Origin: Azoarcus sp.
GTDB taxonomy: Bacteria > Pseudomonadota > Gammaproteobacteria > Burkholderiales > Rhodocyclaceae
Assembly: GCA_031265765.1 (NCBI GenBank)
Contig: JAISCE010000035.1
Location: forward strand, 1 to 56,038
Direction of reading: 5' to 3'
Length of the DNA: 56,038 nt
The stretch's first letter is position 1. The number at the start of each line of letters is the position of its first letter. The notes below the pieces were generated by a model. The model did no database searches, was not told the DNA's origin, and saw only the letters and a list, made by a program, of their open reading frames with translations. The position numbers and the translations under genes were made by a program. Shown piece after piece: positions 1-8,209 of this stretch.

Positions 1-1
1 G

Positions 2-285
2 AATACCAAAATTCATCTGGTTGCCGCGGATGACCGAACAGTTGTAGCGTTCTCGCTGTCGCCCGGACAGGCCCATGATGCGCCAGAGGGGCGTCAGTTG
101 CTCAAACGGATTGGGCCGGTGAAGGGTCCTGATGGATCGCGCCTACGAAGGAAATGAAACCCGGCAACTGGCGATCGATCTGGGTTATTCCCCCGTCGTC
201 CCGCCCAAATACAACCGGATCGACGCTTGGGAATATAATCGTGTCCTGTACCGCCGTCGTAACGAAGTCGAGCGACTATTCCGTA
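2..285 (+). pseudogene. IS5-family transposase fragment, frameshifted and truncated
   Basis: The C-terminal half of an IS5-family DDE transposase survives in two frames. From base 2 one frame reads NTKIHLVAADD... and SPGQAHDAPEG. From about 129 a second frame reads MDRAYEGNETRQLA, VVPPKYNRID and ends at [10 protein letters not shown], which holds the third catalytic acidic residue region of this family. A frameshift around 115-135 separates the two. After NEVERLF the family similarity stops abruptly at about base 283 and is replaced by an unrelated transposase on the other strand. The element is therefore dead, and its left part lies outside the window. The similarity is recognised by eye from family motifs. 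Confidence 0.8.
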
Positions 286-471
286 CCGTACTGCTCCAGC
301 AGAAATCCCTGGATTTCCCGCACCGTCATGCCACGGGCGTACAGGGCGACGATTTTGTCGTCAAAGCCGGTGAAGCGGTAACCTACCCCGCCCCGCCGCA
401 AGTACGGCACAACCCGAACGGACGGCTCGGGAAAAACCGTGACCTTTTCGAGATGGCAACAGGAATCGAGT
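286..471 (-). pseudogene. IS256 (Mutator)-family transposase N-terminal fragment
   Basis: Read on the minus strand from about 471 down to 286, the translation contains [19 protein letters not shown] and then [15 protein letters not shown]. This is the conserved 'GFD-KI-ALYARGM-REIQ---E-YG' block of IS256-family transposases, found near residues 80-130 of a roughly 400-residue protein. Nothing of the catalytic core remains. The fragment ends exactly where the IS5-like fragment begins (about 283-288), so one element was inserted into or recombined with the other and both decayed. No terminal inverted repeats could be assigned. Confidence 0.75.
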
Positions 472-517
472 GAACCTGTCCCCCCGCAACGGATGCCAAG
501 AAGCAGGGGGCAAGCGG
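472..517. repeat. dispersed repeat, copy A (about 46 bp)
   Basis: This segment aligns with 20010-20056 in the same orientation with about 39 matching bases and one gap. Both copies share the core GCCAAGAAGCAGG preceded by TGTCCCCCC. Copy A lies next to the transposase scar and copy B in the scar after dgt. It is probably the end of a mobile element or a small dispersed repeat; the family is not identified. Confidence 0.65.
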
Positions 518-549
518 TAAAAGCCGGAAGGTCGTACCGGTCGTTGTGC

Positions 550-1872
550 TCAGTTGGTTTCCAGCAGGGCGTTGATGGCGCGTACTTCGTCTTCGCCCAA
601 CGTGCCGACGGCGGCTTTCAAGCGCAACTGGGCAAGCATGGTGTCGTAGCGGGCGCGTGAAAGCTGTTGCAAGGTGTCGGCAAGCTGGCTTTGCGCATTG
701 AGCACGTCGATGTTGATCCGCACGCCGACTTTGTAGCCCAGACGGTTGGCTTCGAGCGCCGAGGCTGACGATACTTGCGCCGCTTCCAGCGCGCGTACCT
801 GGGCCATGCCGCTGGTGACGCCGAGATAGGCTTCGCGCGCCGCCAGCGCAGCGGCTCGGCGGGCTTCTTCAAGGTCGGCGTCGGCCTTGATCTTGAGTGC
901 CGCCGCTTCGCGCGTGCGCGACGAAACGGCGCCTCCCTGGTAGAGCGGCATGTCGAGTTGCAGGCCCACGATGCGGCTATCGTTATGCTCGGCCGTCATC
1001 GACGGATTGTTGCTGCGGCGGATGCTTGCCACCAGATCGAGGGTGGGCAGGTGTCCGGCGCGTTCGCGTCCGAGGGCGCGTACCGCGATTTCGCGCATCA
1101 AGGTTTGCCCCTGTACGCCGAGGTCGTTTTTTTCGGCGGCATCTACCCAGATGGAGATGTCGGTGGGTTCGGGGGGAGAGAGCGTCACCCCGGGTTTGAG
1201 ACCTGCCAAGTGTTCGGGGGTGTGGCCAATGATGCGGGTGAGGGCTTCGTATGCTACGTCGAGTGTATTGCGGGCGGAAATCTCCTGGGCCGAAGCCAGG
1301 TCGAAACGTGATTGTGCTTCATGTACGTCGGTGACTGTCACCGTACCCACCTGGAAGCTGGCGCGCGCCAGTTCGAGTTGTTCGCCCGCCGCGGTGCGCA
1401 ACTGCGTAATGGCGCTGAGCGCGTCCCGGGCATTGAGCACGTTGAAATAGGCTTCCGCCGTGCGCAGGATCAGCGCCTGTGTTTCCTGGGTGAAAATGCT
1501 GCCGGCCAGTTCCGTTTGCAGCGCGTTTTCCTGGTATCGACGCCAGTTCTGGGGTCGGAAAAGCGGGGCGGTGAGTTGCAGAGCGTAATTGCTGCTGCTG
1601 TAGCGTTTTTCGGTCTTGTTGCCTTGCAGATCTTCGACTTCGTCGTCGTTTCGGTTCGCGCCCGCGCTCGCCGCGACTGTCGGTAACAGACCGCTGCGGC
1701 CCTGGACGACTTTTTCCCGATCGGCCTCGTACTGCGCGCGCGCGGCGGCGTAGCGGGCGTCGTTGGCGAGAGCATCGCGATAAACCTGGAACAAATCGGC
1801 GGCGCTCGCCATGCCCGTCGTCAGTATGAAAGCGGCGGCCAGCGCGGTGTACGCGGGAAAGTGTGAACTCAT
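550..1872 (-). CDS. tolC: TolC-family outer membrane channel protein
   Basis: A 440-residue protein with a signal peptide at about 1-24 (ending in ASA) and two repeated outer-membrane efflux domains. Typical TolC features are the N-terminal [16 protein letters not shown], the mid-protein [10 protein letters not shown] and the C-terminal [22 protein letters not shown]. The protein forms the trimeric outer-membrane duct used by type I secretion systems and RND or ABC efflux pumps. It starts 15 bases after the isoaspartyl methyltransferase-like gene on the same strand, a pairing common upstream of tolC in Proteobacteria, so the two are probably co-transcribed. It is intact although a transposon scar lies just past its 3' end. 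Which pump it serves cannot be told from the sequence. Confidence 0.92.
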   Translation of the reverse strand: MSSHFPAYTALAAAFILTTGMASAADLFQVYRDALANDARYAAARAQYEADREKVVQGRSGLLPTVAASAGANRNDDEVEDLQGNKTEKRYSSSNYALQLTAPLFRPQNWRRYQENALQTELAGSIFTQETQALILRTAEAYFNVLNARDALSAITQLRTAAGEQLELARASFQVGTVTVTDVHEAQSRFDLASAQEISARNTLDVAYEALTRIIGHTPEHLAGLKPGVTLSPPEPTDISIWVDAAEKNDLGVQGQTLMREIAVRALGRERAGHLPTLDLVASIRRSNNPSMTAEHNDSRIVGLQLDMPLYQGGAVSSRTREAAALKIKADADLEEARRAAALAAREAYLGVTSGMAQVRALEAAQVSSASALEANRLGYKVGVRINIDVLNAQSQLADTLQQLSRARYDTMLAQLRLKAAVGTLGEDEVRAINALLETN

Positions 1873-1887
1873 GGGGACGGTCTCTCG

Positions 1888-2541
1888 TCAGAGAAGAAAT
1901 TCATTTGTGCAGGGCGCGTGGCGCAACATCGGCACTTGTGTTTCAAACAGATCGCGGCGCTGAACCTGTTTTTCGTTTTCTCGCACGATCAGACGTGCTT
2001 TCATGGCCGGCGCCTCGCCAACGAAAGCGAACAGCCGTCCACCGGGTTTGAGTTGCGCCAATAATGCGCCGGGCAGCTCGGGCAGGCAGCCGGAAACCAC
2101 GATTACATCGTATGGCGCTTGCGTGAACCAGCCTTGCGCGCCGTCGCCTTCTTCCACGATGACATTGGCTATGCCGTTGCGGGCGAAATTGCCGCGCGCC
2201 AATTGAGCCAGTTCCGGTTCGATCTCGACTGTATATACTTTTCTCGAACGTGAGGCCAGCAATGCGGCAAAGTAGCCGCTGCCTGTGCCGATTTCCAGTG
2301 TCGATCTGACACGTTTCATTCCGAGTGCTTGCAGGATGCGCCCTTCGATGGCTGGCTTGAGCATCGTTTGTCCGCAAGGCAATGGGACTTCGATGTCGGC
2401 AAAGGCCAGTGTGCGAACAGGGGGCGGGACGTAGTTCTCACGCCGCGCCGCTGTCAGCAGATGGCGCACTTCCGGGGTCGGCACGTCCCATGGCCGGATC
2501 TGCTGTTCGACCATATTGAACCGCGCACGTTCGAAATCCAC
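1888..2541 (-). CDS. Protein-L-isoaspartate O-methyltransferase family protein
   Basis: A 217-residue class I SAM-dependent methyltransferase of the PCMT family. It shows the N-terminal FNMVEQQIRPWDV segment, the SAM-binding loop LEIGTGSGYFAAL and the later LKPGGRLFAFVG strand. True Pcm repairs isoaspartyl residues in damaged proteins. The tolC-linked relatives lack a proven repair role, so substrate specificity is uncertain. The start is GTG at 2541, preceded at 6 bases by GGGAG. It lies 15 bases before tolC and 147 bases after lapD, all on the minus strand, so it probably heads a two-gene unit with tolC. Confidence 0.88.
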   Translation of the reverse strand: MDFERARFNMVEQQIRPWDVPTPEVRHLLTAARRENYVPPPVRTLAFADIEVPLPCGQTMLKPAIEGRILQALGMKRVRSTLEIGTGSGYFAALLASRSRKVYTVEIEPELAQLARGNFARNGIANVIVEEGDGAQGWFTQAPYDVIVVSGCLPELPGALLAQLKPGGRLFAFVGEAPAMKARLIVRENEKQVQRRDLFETQVPMLRHAPCTNEFLL

Positions 2542-2688
2542 TGCCGACTCCCACGCAAAAAAGCCGCCACGCTGGCAGGCATTGGTATATCAACGAATAT
2601 GATCCGGAAGATCCTTGCATGCGTGCATACTCTACTGTGCGCGTGGCGTGACGTGCGACTAATTTGTTTTGACCGAATTCCGGGACGC

Positions 2689-4581
2689 TCAGTTCACTGC
2701 CGGCCCGGCAAGGCCATCGAAGCCGAGATCGGCGAGAATCGTCCGCTGTTCGGGGCGGTCGATGCCTTCCGCGATGGCGATGAGACCGAGGGTATGGGCG
2801 AGCATGACGAGACTGCGAACGAAGGTTTGATTGCCTTTATTGTCGTCGATGTCGCGCAAAAGCGACGTGTCGACCTTGAGGTAGTCGAGGCCGAGATCGT
2901 GCAGGTCGCCCAGGGCGGAAAAGCGCGGGCCGGCGTGCTTGATGCCGAGTTTGCAGTCGAAAGGCTTGACCGTCAGGCAGAAGGCGTGGAAAGCATCGGG
3001 ATCGCGCGCCGCGCTTTCTTCGGGGATTTCCATCCACAGGCGTTGAACCAGATTGGGCGCGTTGCGTAGCAGGGCGATCAGTCCGGTGACGAAACGTCCG
3101 TCCTGGAGAGCTTGTGCCGAGATGGTGACTGCCACTGGCGCTTCGCTGTTTCGGAGACGTTCGAGCGCGCTGGCGGCCACGGCCTGGTCCAGTTGCCCGA
3201 TCAGTCCGAGCCGGGCGGCCCATGGCAGGAAATCGCCGGATTTGATGATGCCGCCGGTCGTGCCCAGATCGATCGGCGCTTCGTTGTGGATCAGCTCGCC
3301 GGCGATGGTGCGTACCGGACACGTTCCGAGACGAAGCCCGTTTTGGGCCAGTGTTTCCGTCAGTATCTCGCGCCATTGTTCCTGGGTGTGAGCGGGCCGG
3401 GCGGCATCGTCGCGTTCCTCGATCTTCAGGGCGCGGTCGCTTTCCAGTTCGGCTTCGGCCAGGGCCGTGTCGAGACGGGCCAGAATGGCGGCCACGGTGT
3501 CGGCGCGGGAGTACGGTACGGCGGCCATGGGCACGGCAAGGATGGCGCCGTCCGCATGATTGTCGACGGCGGCATGGACGCGCCCGGCGACGGATGCCGC
3601 CCATGGCGCGAGTTCGGCGGCAGGGGCGAGCAGAACGAAGTCGCTGCCGTTGAGGCGGCCGCCGATCTGGCCGGCGTCGCTTCCGAGCGCCTCGGCCAGC
3701 GAGCGCAGTAGTTTGTCGGTGTCGGCCCGGCCAAGATCGCGGTTGAGTTCGTTGAGGTTGCGCACACGCAAAATGAGTAGCGCGCCTTGCCCGGAAGTGT
3801 CCGGGTCGGACTGCCGGGCGGAGAAAGCATTGAGGAACTGGCGTCGTTCGAGCAGTCCCGTGACGGCGTCTTCCTGAACCTGGCGGCGTAGGTTTTCGAG
3901 CCGTTGCGCTTCATCGGCGAGCATTTGCCGGACGCGCTCGGAGAGTGCATTCATGGCTCGCACGACGACCTTGAGTTCGGCGGTTCGGGGTTCCTGCGTG
4001 GTGATGAAGCGACGTTCGCCGATTGCCTGGGCATGGCTGACGAGCGTGCGCAAGGGCGCGGTGATCCGGCCCAGCAAGAAACTGCCCAGGATGCCGGCAA
4101 GACCGGCTGTGATGCAGAACCATGACAATAATTGACGGGTGTTGTTCCAGAGCGCCGCGTATACGTAGCCGGTGTGGCTTTCCACGGTGAGGGTACCGAA
4201 CTGACGCCAGCCATCCTGTACGTGGGCGACGCCCGGATGTTCCGCGATCGATGCCAGTTTCACGAACCAGTTGGGTACGCCCTCGACGCGGGGGTCGGCA
4301 TGGAAATCGACGATCACCTCGCCCTCGGGGTCGGTGAGGCGGATCGAGCGGTAATAACCCGTATCGAACTGCGAGGCGAGTTGTAATTCGATGGTGACGG
4401 GATCTTTGTCGCGTTGCGACGATAAGGACAATGCCAGGGCTGTTGCATTGTCGGAATTTTTGATGTTGAGCTGCTGTTCGAGATATTGGTGTGCGGTCAG
4501 CGTGCTTACGACCAGGCTGCCGCCGAGGGCAAGCAGCGTGACTGCCACGATGGCGATCCAGAGTTGCTTAATCAGAGACAT
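2689..4581 (-). CDS. lapD: LapD-like inside-out c-di-GMP receptor (degenerate GGDEF-EAL)
   Basis: A 630-residue inner-membrane signalling protein. It has a TM helix at about 7-28, a periplasmic LapD/MoxY N-terminal domain at 30-150, a second TM at 152-172, a HAMP-like segment, a GGDEF domain at about 232-390 and an EAL domain at about 395-630. The catalytic signature is NGSDF (311-315) instead of GGDEF, and the EAL domain lacks the EAL tripeptide (it reads NEAPIDL), so it should bind c-di-GMP without making or cleaving it. In the Pseudomonas model, c-di-GMP-bound LapD sequesters the periplasmic protease LapG and keeps adhesins on the surface. The neighbouring lapG, 60 bases upstream on the same strand, supports this role. 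A GGAAGG ribosome-binding site precedes the ATG. Confidence 0.9.
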   Translation of the reverse strand: MSLIKQLWIAIVAVTLLALGGSLVVSTLTAHQYLEQQLNIKNSDNATALALSLSSQRDKDPVTIELQLASQFDTGYYRSIRLTDPEGEVIVDFHADPRVEGVPNWFVKLASIAEHPGVAHVQDGWRQFGTLTVESHTGYVYAALWNNTRQLLSWFCITAGLAGILGSFLLGRITAPLRTLVSHAQAIGERRFITTQEPRTAELKVVVRAMNALSERVRQMLADEAQRLENLRRQVQEDAVTGLLERRQFLNAFSARQSDPDTSGQGALLILRVRNLNELNRDLGRADTDKLLRSLAEALGSDAGQIGGRLNGSDFVLLAPAAELAPWAASVAGRVHAAVDNHADGAILAVPMAAVPYSRADTVAAILARLDTALAEAELESDRALKIEERDDAARPAHTQEQWREILTETLAQNGLRLGTCPVRTIAGELIHNEAPIDLGTTGGIIKSGDFLPWAARLGLIGQLDQAVAASALERLRNSEAPVAVTISAQALQDGRFVTGLIALLRNAPNLVQRLWMEIPEESAARDPDAFHAFCLTVKPFDCKLGIKHAGPRFSALGDLHDLGLDYLKVDTSLLRDIDDNKGNQTFVRSLVMLAHTLGLIAIAEGIDRPEQRTILADLGFDGLAGPAVN

Positions 4582-4641
4582 GGCCGAGCCTTCCGGAAAA
4601 TGCTGAAAGCGAACAGGATGAGGGACGGAATGAGCGGTTTT

Positions 4642-5607
4642 TCATCGTCTGCGCACTTTCCGTAACGAGAGTCGGGATTTCATCACTTTGGATTTTGCCA
4701 TTTTCGATGCTGGCCGTGATTTGATCGCTTTCTGGGCAAGGCGGGATGAGGCTGCTTTGCGCGCCAGCGAGCGGTATTTGCTCTTGCCCGCTTTTTGCGA
4801 GGCAAATGAAGGCCGGTGTTTCGCTTGCTTCCACGACAGGACCGACTGGGCGCTGAGCGATGCCAGGGATGGGTCCCATCCCTCCTGGCGCATGCGCTGG
4901 AGCACGTCGCGCCAGCGCGACAGCCGCGCCGTGGGGCTGGAGGAAGATGTTCTTTCCCCCTCCATCCAGAGTCCTTCGTGGTTGAAGCTGAACACGGGGA
5001 AAAGGTCGGGACGCCGTTTTGCCGGATGGATCTGGCGGATCAAATTATCCAGCACCAGCGGTTCGGCTGTCGGCGTCTCGTAGTAACTCAACACCATATG
5101 GGCCTGAAGCGCCTGGCTGCCCGAGCCGTTCAGGCGCGCGCGCGCATAGACGAGGCGCAACTTCTGTACGGGGATGTCCAGCAGACGCAAGGTGACGTAC
5201 TTGGCAATGGCGAAGTCCTCGCAATCGCCGGCCTGCTTGCCGAAAAGCTCCAGCGGCGTAGCCCAGTAGTCAACCTGTCCCCAGATGACGATGTCGCTTT
5301 CGTAGAAGACGCGCCGGTTGATGAAATCGTTGGTGCGTTCGAGTTTCGCGCGGTCGGGCAGTGTGCGGGAGCTTTCGATCATGCTGCGCCACGCCCTGAT
5401 CGTGTCGGCGGCAACTTTGCCATATTGTGTTTCGGCCAGTTGCTCCATGCGGGCGAAGTCGGTGCGCGCCTGGGCCCATCCCGTCATGCAGACACAAACA
5501 ATGGCAATAAACCGTCTTCCCCACGCCGCCCATGAAGAAGGCGGAAGGCGCGGGACATGAGCGGGTACATACCAAGCCCGCTCCGGAATGACGGCCGGTA
5601 CGGACAT
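4642..5607 (-). CDS. lapG: LapG-like periplasmic cysteine protease (transglutaminase-like, C93)
   Basis: A 321-residue bacterial transglutaminase-like cysteine protease. The catalytic triad is visible as Cys129 in GDCEDFA, His170 in AHMVLSYY and Asp187 in LVLDNLI. LapG cleaves the N-terminal retention module of LapA-type adhesins unless held by LapD. A hydrophobic stretch at about 31-46 should be a signal peptide or anchor. The chosen ATG at 5607 has no good ribosome-binding site, so the N terminus is unsure; the next in-frame ATG (5487) would remove the signal. The last 80 or so residues form an unusual Lys/Arg/Ser/Ala-rich basic tail beyond the protease fold. It is first in a lapG-lapD unit. 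Confidence 0.88.
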   Translation of the reverse strand: MSVPAVIPERAWYVPAHVPRLPPSSWAAWGRRFIAIVCVCMTGWAQARTDFARMEQLAETQYGKVAADTIRAWRSMIESSRTLPDRAKLERTNDFINRRVFYESDIVIWGQVDYWATPLELFGKQAGDCEDFAIAKYVTLRLLDIPVQKLRLVYARARLNGSGSQALQAHMVLSYYETPTAEPLVLDNLIRQIHPAKRRPDLFPVFSFNHEGLWMEGERTSSSSPTARLSRWRDVLQRMRQEGWDPSLASLSAQSVLSWKQAKHRPSFASQKAGKSKYRSLARKAASSRLAQKAIKSRPASKMAKSKVMKSRLSLRKVRRR

Positions 5608-5971
5608 TTTTCGGGAGGATGGCGGTAAATTGGCACCATGATGTTCTCCCGCCGGAGAACGGGGCGGGCATGAAATATTTCACGGTATAGACGAAAAATA
5701 TATTGCACGGACACGTTTGTGCGGTCACGCTTATAACGTATGCTGACAGGGTTCGTGCGAGCAGCCTGCGCCGTTGAGCGGGTTCGCGGGGCGTTCCGGG
5801 AATAGATACGGAAAAAGGACGGTCGATGAAGATCAGTGTTGTTTTTAGGCCAGTCCGGTCGTCGGGTCGACTAGTTGTAGACTCATGAAACCCCATAATA
5901 TAAACTGTGGTTCAAGTCAGGGCTGTGAACAACGCCCGCTGAGTGCTTTCAACTCTTGGAGATTAGCCACC
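5608..5971. promoter_or_regulatory. divergent intergenic region between lapG and the LapE-like gene, with two palindromes
   Basis: This 364-base stretch holds no gene. It contains a perfect inverted repeat GTTCTCC-CGCC-GGAGAAC at 5643-5660 and, just beyond it, a perfect 12-base palindrome TGAAATATTTCA at 5671-5682. Both lie 36-75 bases upstream of the lapG start, where an operator would be expected. An AT-rich stretch (about 5690-5705) follows. The candidate promoter for the rightward gene is listed separately. Which protein binds the palindromes is unknown. Confidence 0.5.
5875..5904 (+). promoter_or_regulatory. candidate sigma-70 promoter for the LapE-like gene
   Basis: TTGTAG at 5875-5880 and TATAAA at 5899-5904 are separated by 18 bases. 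Transcription would begin near 5911, downstream of an in-frame ATG at 5885. This argues that translation begins at 5972 rather than at that earlier ATG. Confidence 0.45.
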
Positions 5972-7435
5972 ATGAGCAAGATCAAGACGCTGGTTTGTCT
6001 GGCGGTAGCTTCTACCCTACAGGTCGTGCCGGGGATTTCGGGTGCACAGGCGCCTGCTGAGCCTTCGAGAGGAGGCGCTCTGCTGGATGCCGTGCGCAAA
6101 GCTGTTGTCAGCAACCCCGATGTGCAGGCGGCTTGGCATGGATACCAGGCCGCGACCGCCGAGCAAAAGACTGTCGGCTATATGCCGTCGGTCGACCTGA
6201 ATGCCTCGGCGGGACACCGGTGGCGCAAGGATCCCCACGTAAAGAAAGACGACTGGAATTACTCCAATGCCGCGCTGGAGCTCAACCAGATGATTTACGA
6301 TGGCTTCAAGACGAGCAGTGAAATCAGCCGCTTGGGCTATCGACGGCTCGTGCGCTATTACGAATTGCTGGATGCCTCGGAAAACGTCGGTCTCGAAGTC
6401 ACGCGCGCCTATGGCGACGTCGAACGCCAGCGTGAGCTGGTCGAGCATGCCAAGGCGAACTACGCTGCCCACAAGCAGATTTACGATCAGATCAATAATC
6501 GCACCACGGCTGGCGTGAGCCGTCGCGTGGATCTCGATCAGGCTGCCGGGCGTCTGGCCTTGGCCGAATCCAATCTCCTGACCGAAGTGTCCAATCTGCA
6601 CGATGTCAGCGCGCGCTACCAGCGCCTTGTCGGTGAACTGCCGGTCGATCAATTGCCGCCGTTGGCGGACAGTTTCGCGGGCGTGCCGTTGCCTGAAAAC
6701 GTCGTCGCGGCATTGCGGACGGCTTATGTGAGCAACCCCTCTTTCAATGCCGCGATTGAAGATGTGCGCGCGAACCTGTCCAAGCGCGACGTGGCCCGTT
6801 CCAACTACCATCCCAAGCTCGATCTGCGTGCGAGCACAGGGGTCAATCGCAATATCGACAACGATGACAACGGACTCAAGGGGGTCCGGCGTGAGAGCCT
6901 CGTCGAAGTGTTGTTTTCCTTCAACATCTTCCGCGGTGGTACCGATAATGCCCGTGTTCGCCAGGCAGGCGAGGAAGTGAATCAGGCCAAGGATCTGCGT
7001 GAGAAAGCCTGCCGCGATCTGCGCCAGACCTTGACCATCGCCTATCAGGATACTCGCAGCCTGGTCGAGAAGCTGGGCTACCTCGATCTGCATCAGTCGT
7101 CGACCGCCAAGGCGCGCGAAGCCTATCGTCGCCAGTTCGACATTGGCCAGCGCACCCTGCTCGACCTGCTCGACAGCGAAAATGAATATTTCAACGCACG
7201 TCGCGCCTATACCAATGCGCGCTTCGACTTGCTGGTCGCGCAAGCTCGTACCCTGGCGGGAACCGGGCAGCTCCTGCATACCCTTGGCGTCGTCCGCGAA
7301 GACCTGCCGACGGCGAGGGATGCGGGCCAGGATCGTGAAACGGTCGATCCGGCGGAAATGTGTCCGGCTGATGCACCCGCTCCGCTTGAAGTCAACAAGA
7401 GCACTTTGCTTACCACCGAGGCATCGTATAGATAA
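5972..7435 (+). CDS. TolC-family type I secretion outer membrane protein, LapE/AggA type
   Basis: A 487-residue outer-membrane channel of the TolC superfamily. It has a signal peptide (about 1-27, ending SGAQA), an N-terminal LLDAVRKAVVSNPDVQAAWHG segment typical of the LapE/AggA branch, RRVDLDQAAGRLALAESNL in the middle and RTLLDLLDSENEYFNARRAY near the C terminus. In Pseudomonas the homologue exports the LapA adhesin. Its position, divergent from lapG-lapD, fits that role. Start 5972 is chosen because GGAG lies 10 bases upstream and a likely promoter lies downstream of the alternative ATG at 5885. The LapB/LapC partners and an adhesin gene are not in the window. It is followed by a strong terminator. 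Confidence 0.88.
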   Translation: MSKIKTLVCLAVASTLQVVPGISGAQAPAEPSRGGALLDAVRKAVVSNPDVQAAWHGYQAATAEQKTVGYMPSVDLNASAGHRWRKDPHVKKDDWNYSNAALELNQMIYDGFKTSSEISRLGYRRLVRYYELLDASENVGLEVTRAYGDVERQRELVEHAKANYAAHKQIYDQINNRTTAGVSRRVDLDQAAGRLALAESNLLTEVSNLHDVSARYQRLVGELPVDQLPPLADSFAGVPLPENVVAALRTAYVSNPSFNAAIEDVRANLSKRDVARSNYHPKLDLRASTGVNRNIDNDDNGLKGVRRESLVEVLFSFNIFRGGTDNARVRQAGEEVNQAKDLREKACRDLRQTLTIAYQDTRSLVEKLGYLDLHQSSTAKAREAYRRQFDIGQRTLLDLLDSENEYFNARRAYTNARFDLLVAQARTLAGTGQLLHTLGVVREDLPTARDAGQDRETVDPAEMCPADAPAPLEVNKSTLLTTEASYR

Positions 7436-7469
7436 GGTATCGAATTTCGCGCATCGCGCGGCTTCATGT

Positions 7470-7503
7470 AAAAATGGCGCAACTTTTCGGTTGCGCCATT
7501 TTT
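7470..7503 (+). terminator. rho-independent terminator after the LapE-like gene
   Basis: AAAATGGCGCAAC (7471-7483) pairs perfectly with GTTGCGCCATTTT (7490-7502) around a six-base TTTTCG loop, and the arm ends in a run of T. The flanking A and T runs allow it to act in both directions. Confidence 0.9.
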
Positions 7504-7671
7504 GCGTTCGGTTCCCATCGTTCATGCGGTTTTGAAGGACATATAAACGCTACCATGGGGGAGCCTGCGCTCCTGTCGCTCGATAGTGTGGTGTGGTTTC
7601 GTGTGTGCGGCGGGTGTCCGGTGCAAGGTTTGCCGCAAATGATTGTTCGTACTCAAGCGTCGGTTTTAGCG

Positions 7672-8169
7672 ATGAAGATCCGTATTTTTGCCGTGCTCGC
7701 CGTCGTCGCGCTCGCCGTGGCGGGTTTCTTTATTCATGGCGCCAAGCCGCTGGCGCCCGAGGTCGGTTTCATTACCCTGAAGGGCGAGCGCATCAATACT
7801 GCCGCGTTGCGTGGCAAGGTGGTGCTGGTCAACTTTTGGGCCACATCTTGTGCGACCTGCATCGCGGAAATGCCGAGACTGGTCGAGACCCACGATAAAT
7901 TCGCCGCTCGCGGTCTGGAAACCGTTGCCGTGGCGATGAGTTACGATCCTGAAGCGCAAGTGCGCGCTTATGTGGACAGGAGCGCATTGCCGTTCAAGGT
8001 CGCGCTCGATTCCGGGGAGGCGGTGGCGCGCGGTTTCGGGGGGGTGCGCCTGACGCCGACGACCTTCCTCATCGACCGTCAGGGGCGGATCGTGCATAAG
8101 TATCTGGGCGAGCCGGATTTTCCGGTTCTGCACGCTTTGCTGGAAAAGCTGCTGGCAGAGGCCGCCTGA
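7672..8169 (+). CDS. TlpA-like membrane-anchored thiol-disulfide oxidoreductase
   Basis: A 165-residue thioredoxin-fold protein with an N-terminal hydrophobic segment at about 4-22 (anchor or uncleaved signal) and a redox motif WATSCATC (Cys60, Cys63). The cis-proline loop is TPTTFLID at about 135. TlpA/ResA-type proteins reduce disulfides in the periplasm, for instance in cytochrome c maturation or copper delivery. No partner gene is adjacent, so the substrate is unknown. The ATG at 7672 is chosen because it places the signal anchor at the very N terminus; an in-frame ATG at 7639 would add 11 residues. It converges with the DUF3298 gene 40 bases away. Confidence 0.85.
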   Translation: MKIRIFAVLAVVALAVAGFFIHGAKPLAPEVGFITLKGERINTAALRGKVVLVNFWATSCATCIAEMPRLVETHDKFAARGLETVAVAMSYDPEAQVRAYVDRSALPFKVALDSGEAVARGFGGVRLTPTTFLIDRQGRIVHKYLGEPDFPVLHALLEKLLAEAA

Positions 8170-8209
8170 GTCTGGAAGGTGGCGGGGTTTGCCATGCCCC
8201 GCTGTGGAA

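Noticed and set aside
775-1311. Plus-strand reading of 178 residues opposite tolC
   Set aside because: It lies entirely antisense to a well-conserved TolC gene and shows no family motifs; GC-rich codon bias on the real strand opens such readings.
5629-5650. TGGCAC upstream of lapG as a sigma-54 -24 element
   Set aside because: The sequence at the -12 position is TGTT, not TTGC, and the orientation does not fit a nearby start codon.
6017-7525. A 502-residue minus-strand reading opposite the LapE-like gene
   Set aside because: Its composition and lack of motifs mark it as the antisense shadow of the channel gene; the plus strand carries clear TolC motifs, a promoter and a terminator.
8182-8202. 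GCGGGG/CCCCGC hairpin between the thioredoxin and DUF3298 genes
   Set aside because: A short stem and no T-run on either strand; convergent genes may use it but it cannot be supported as a terminator.
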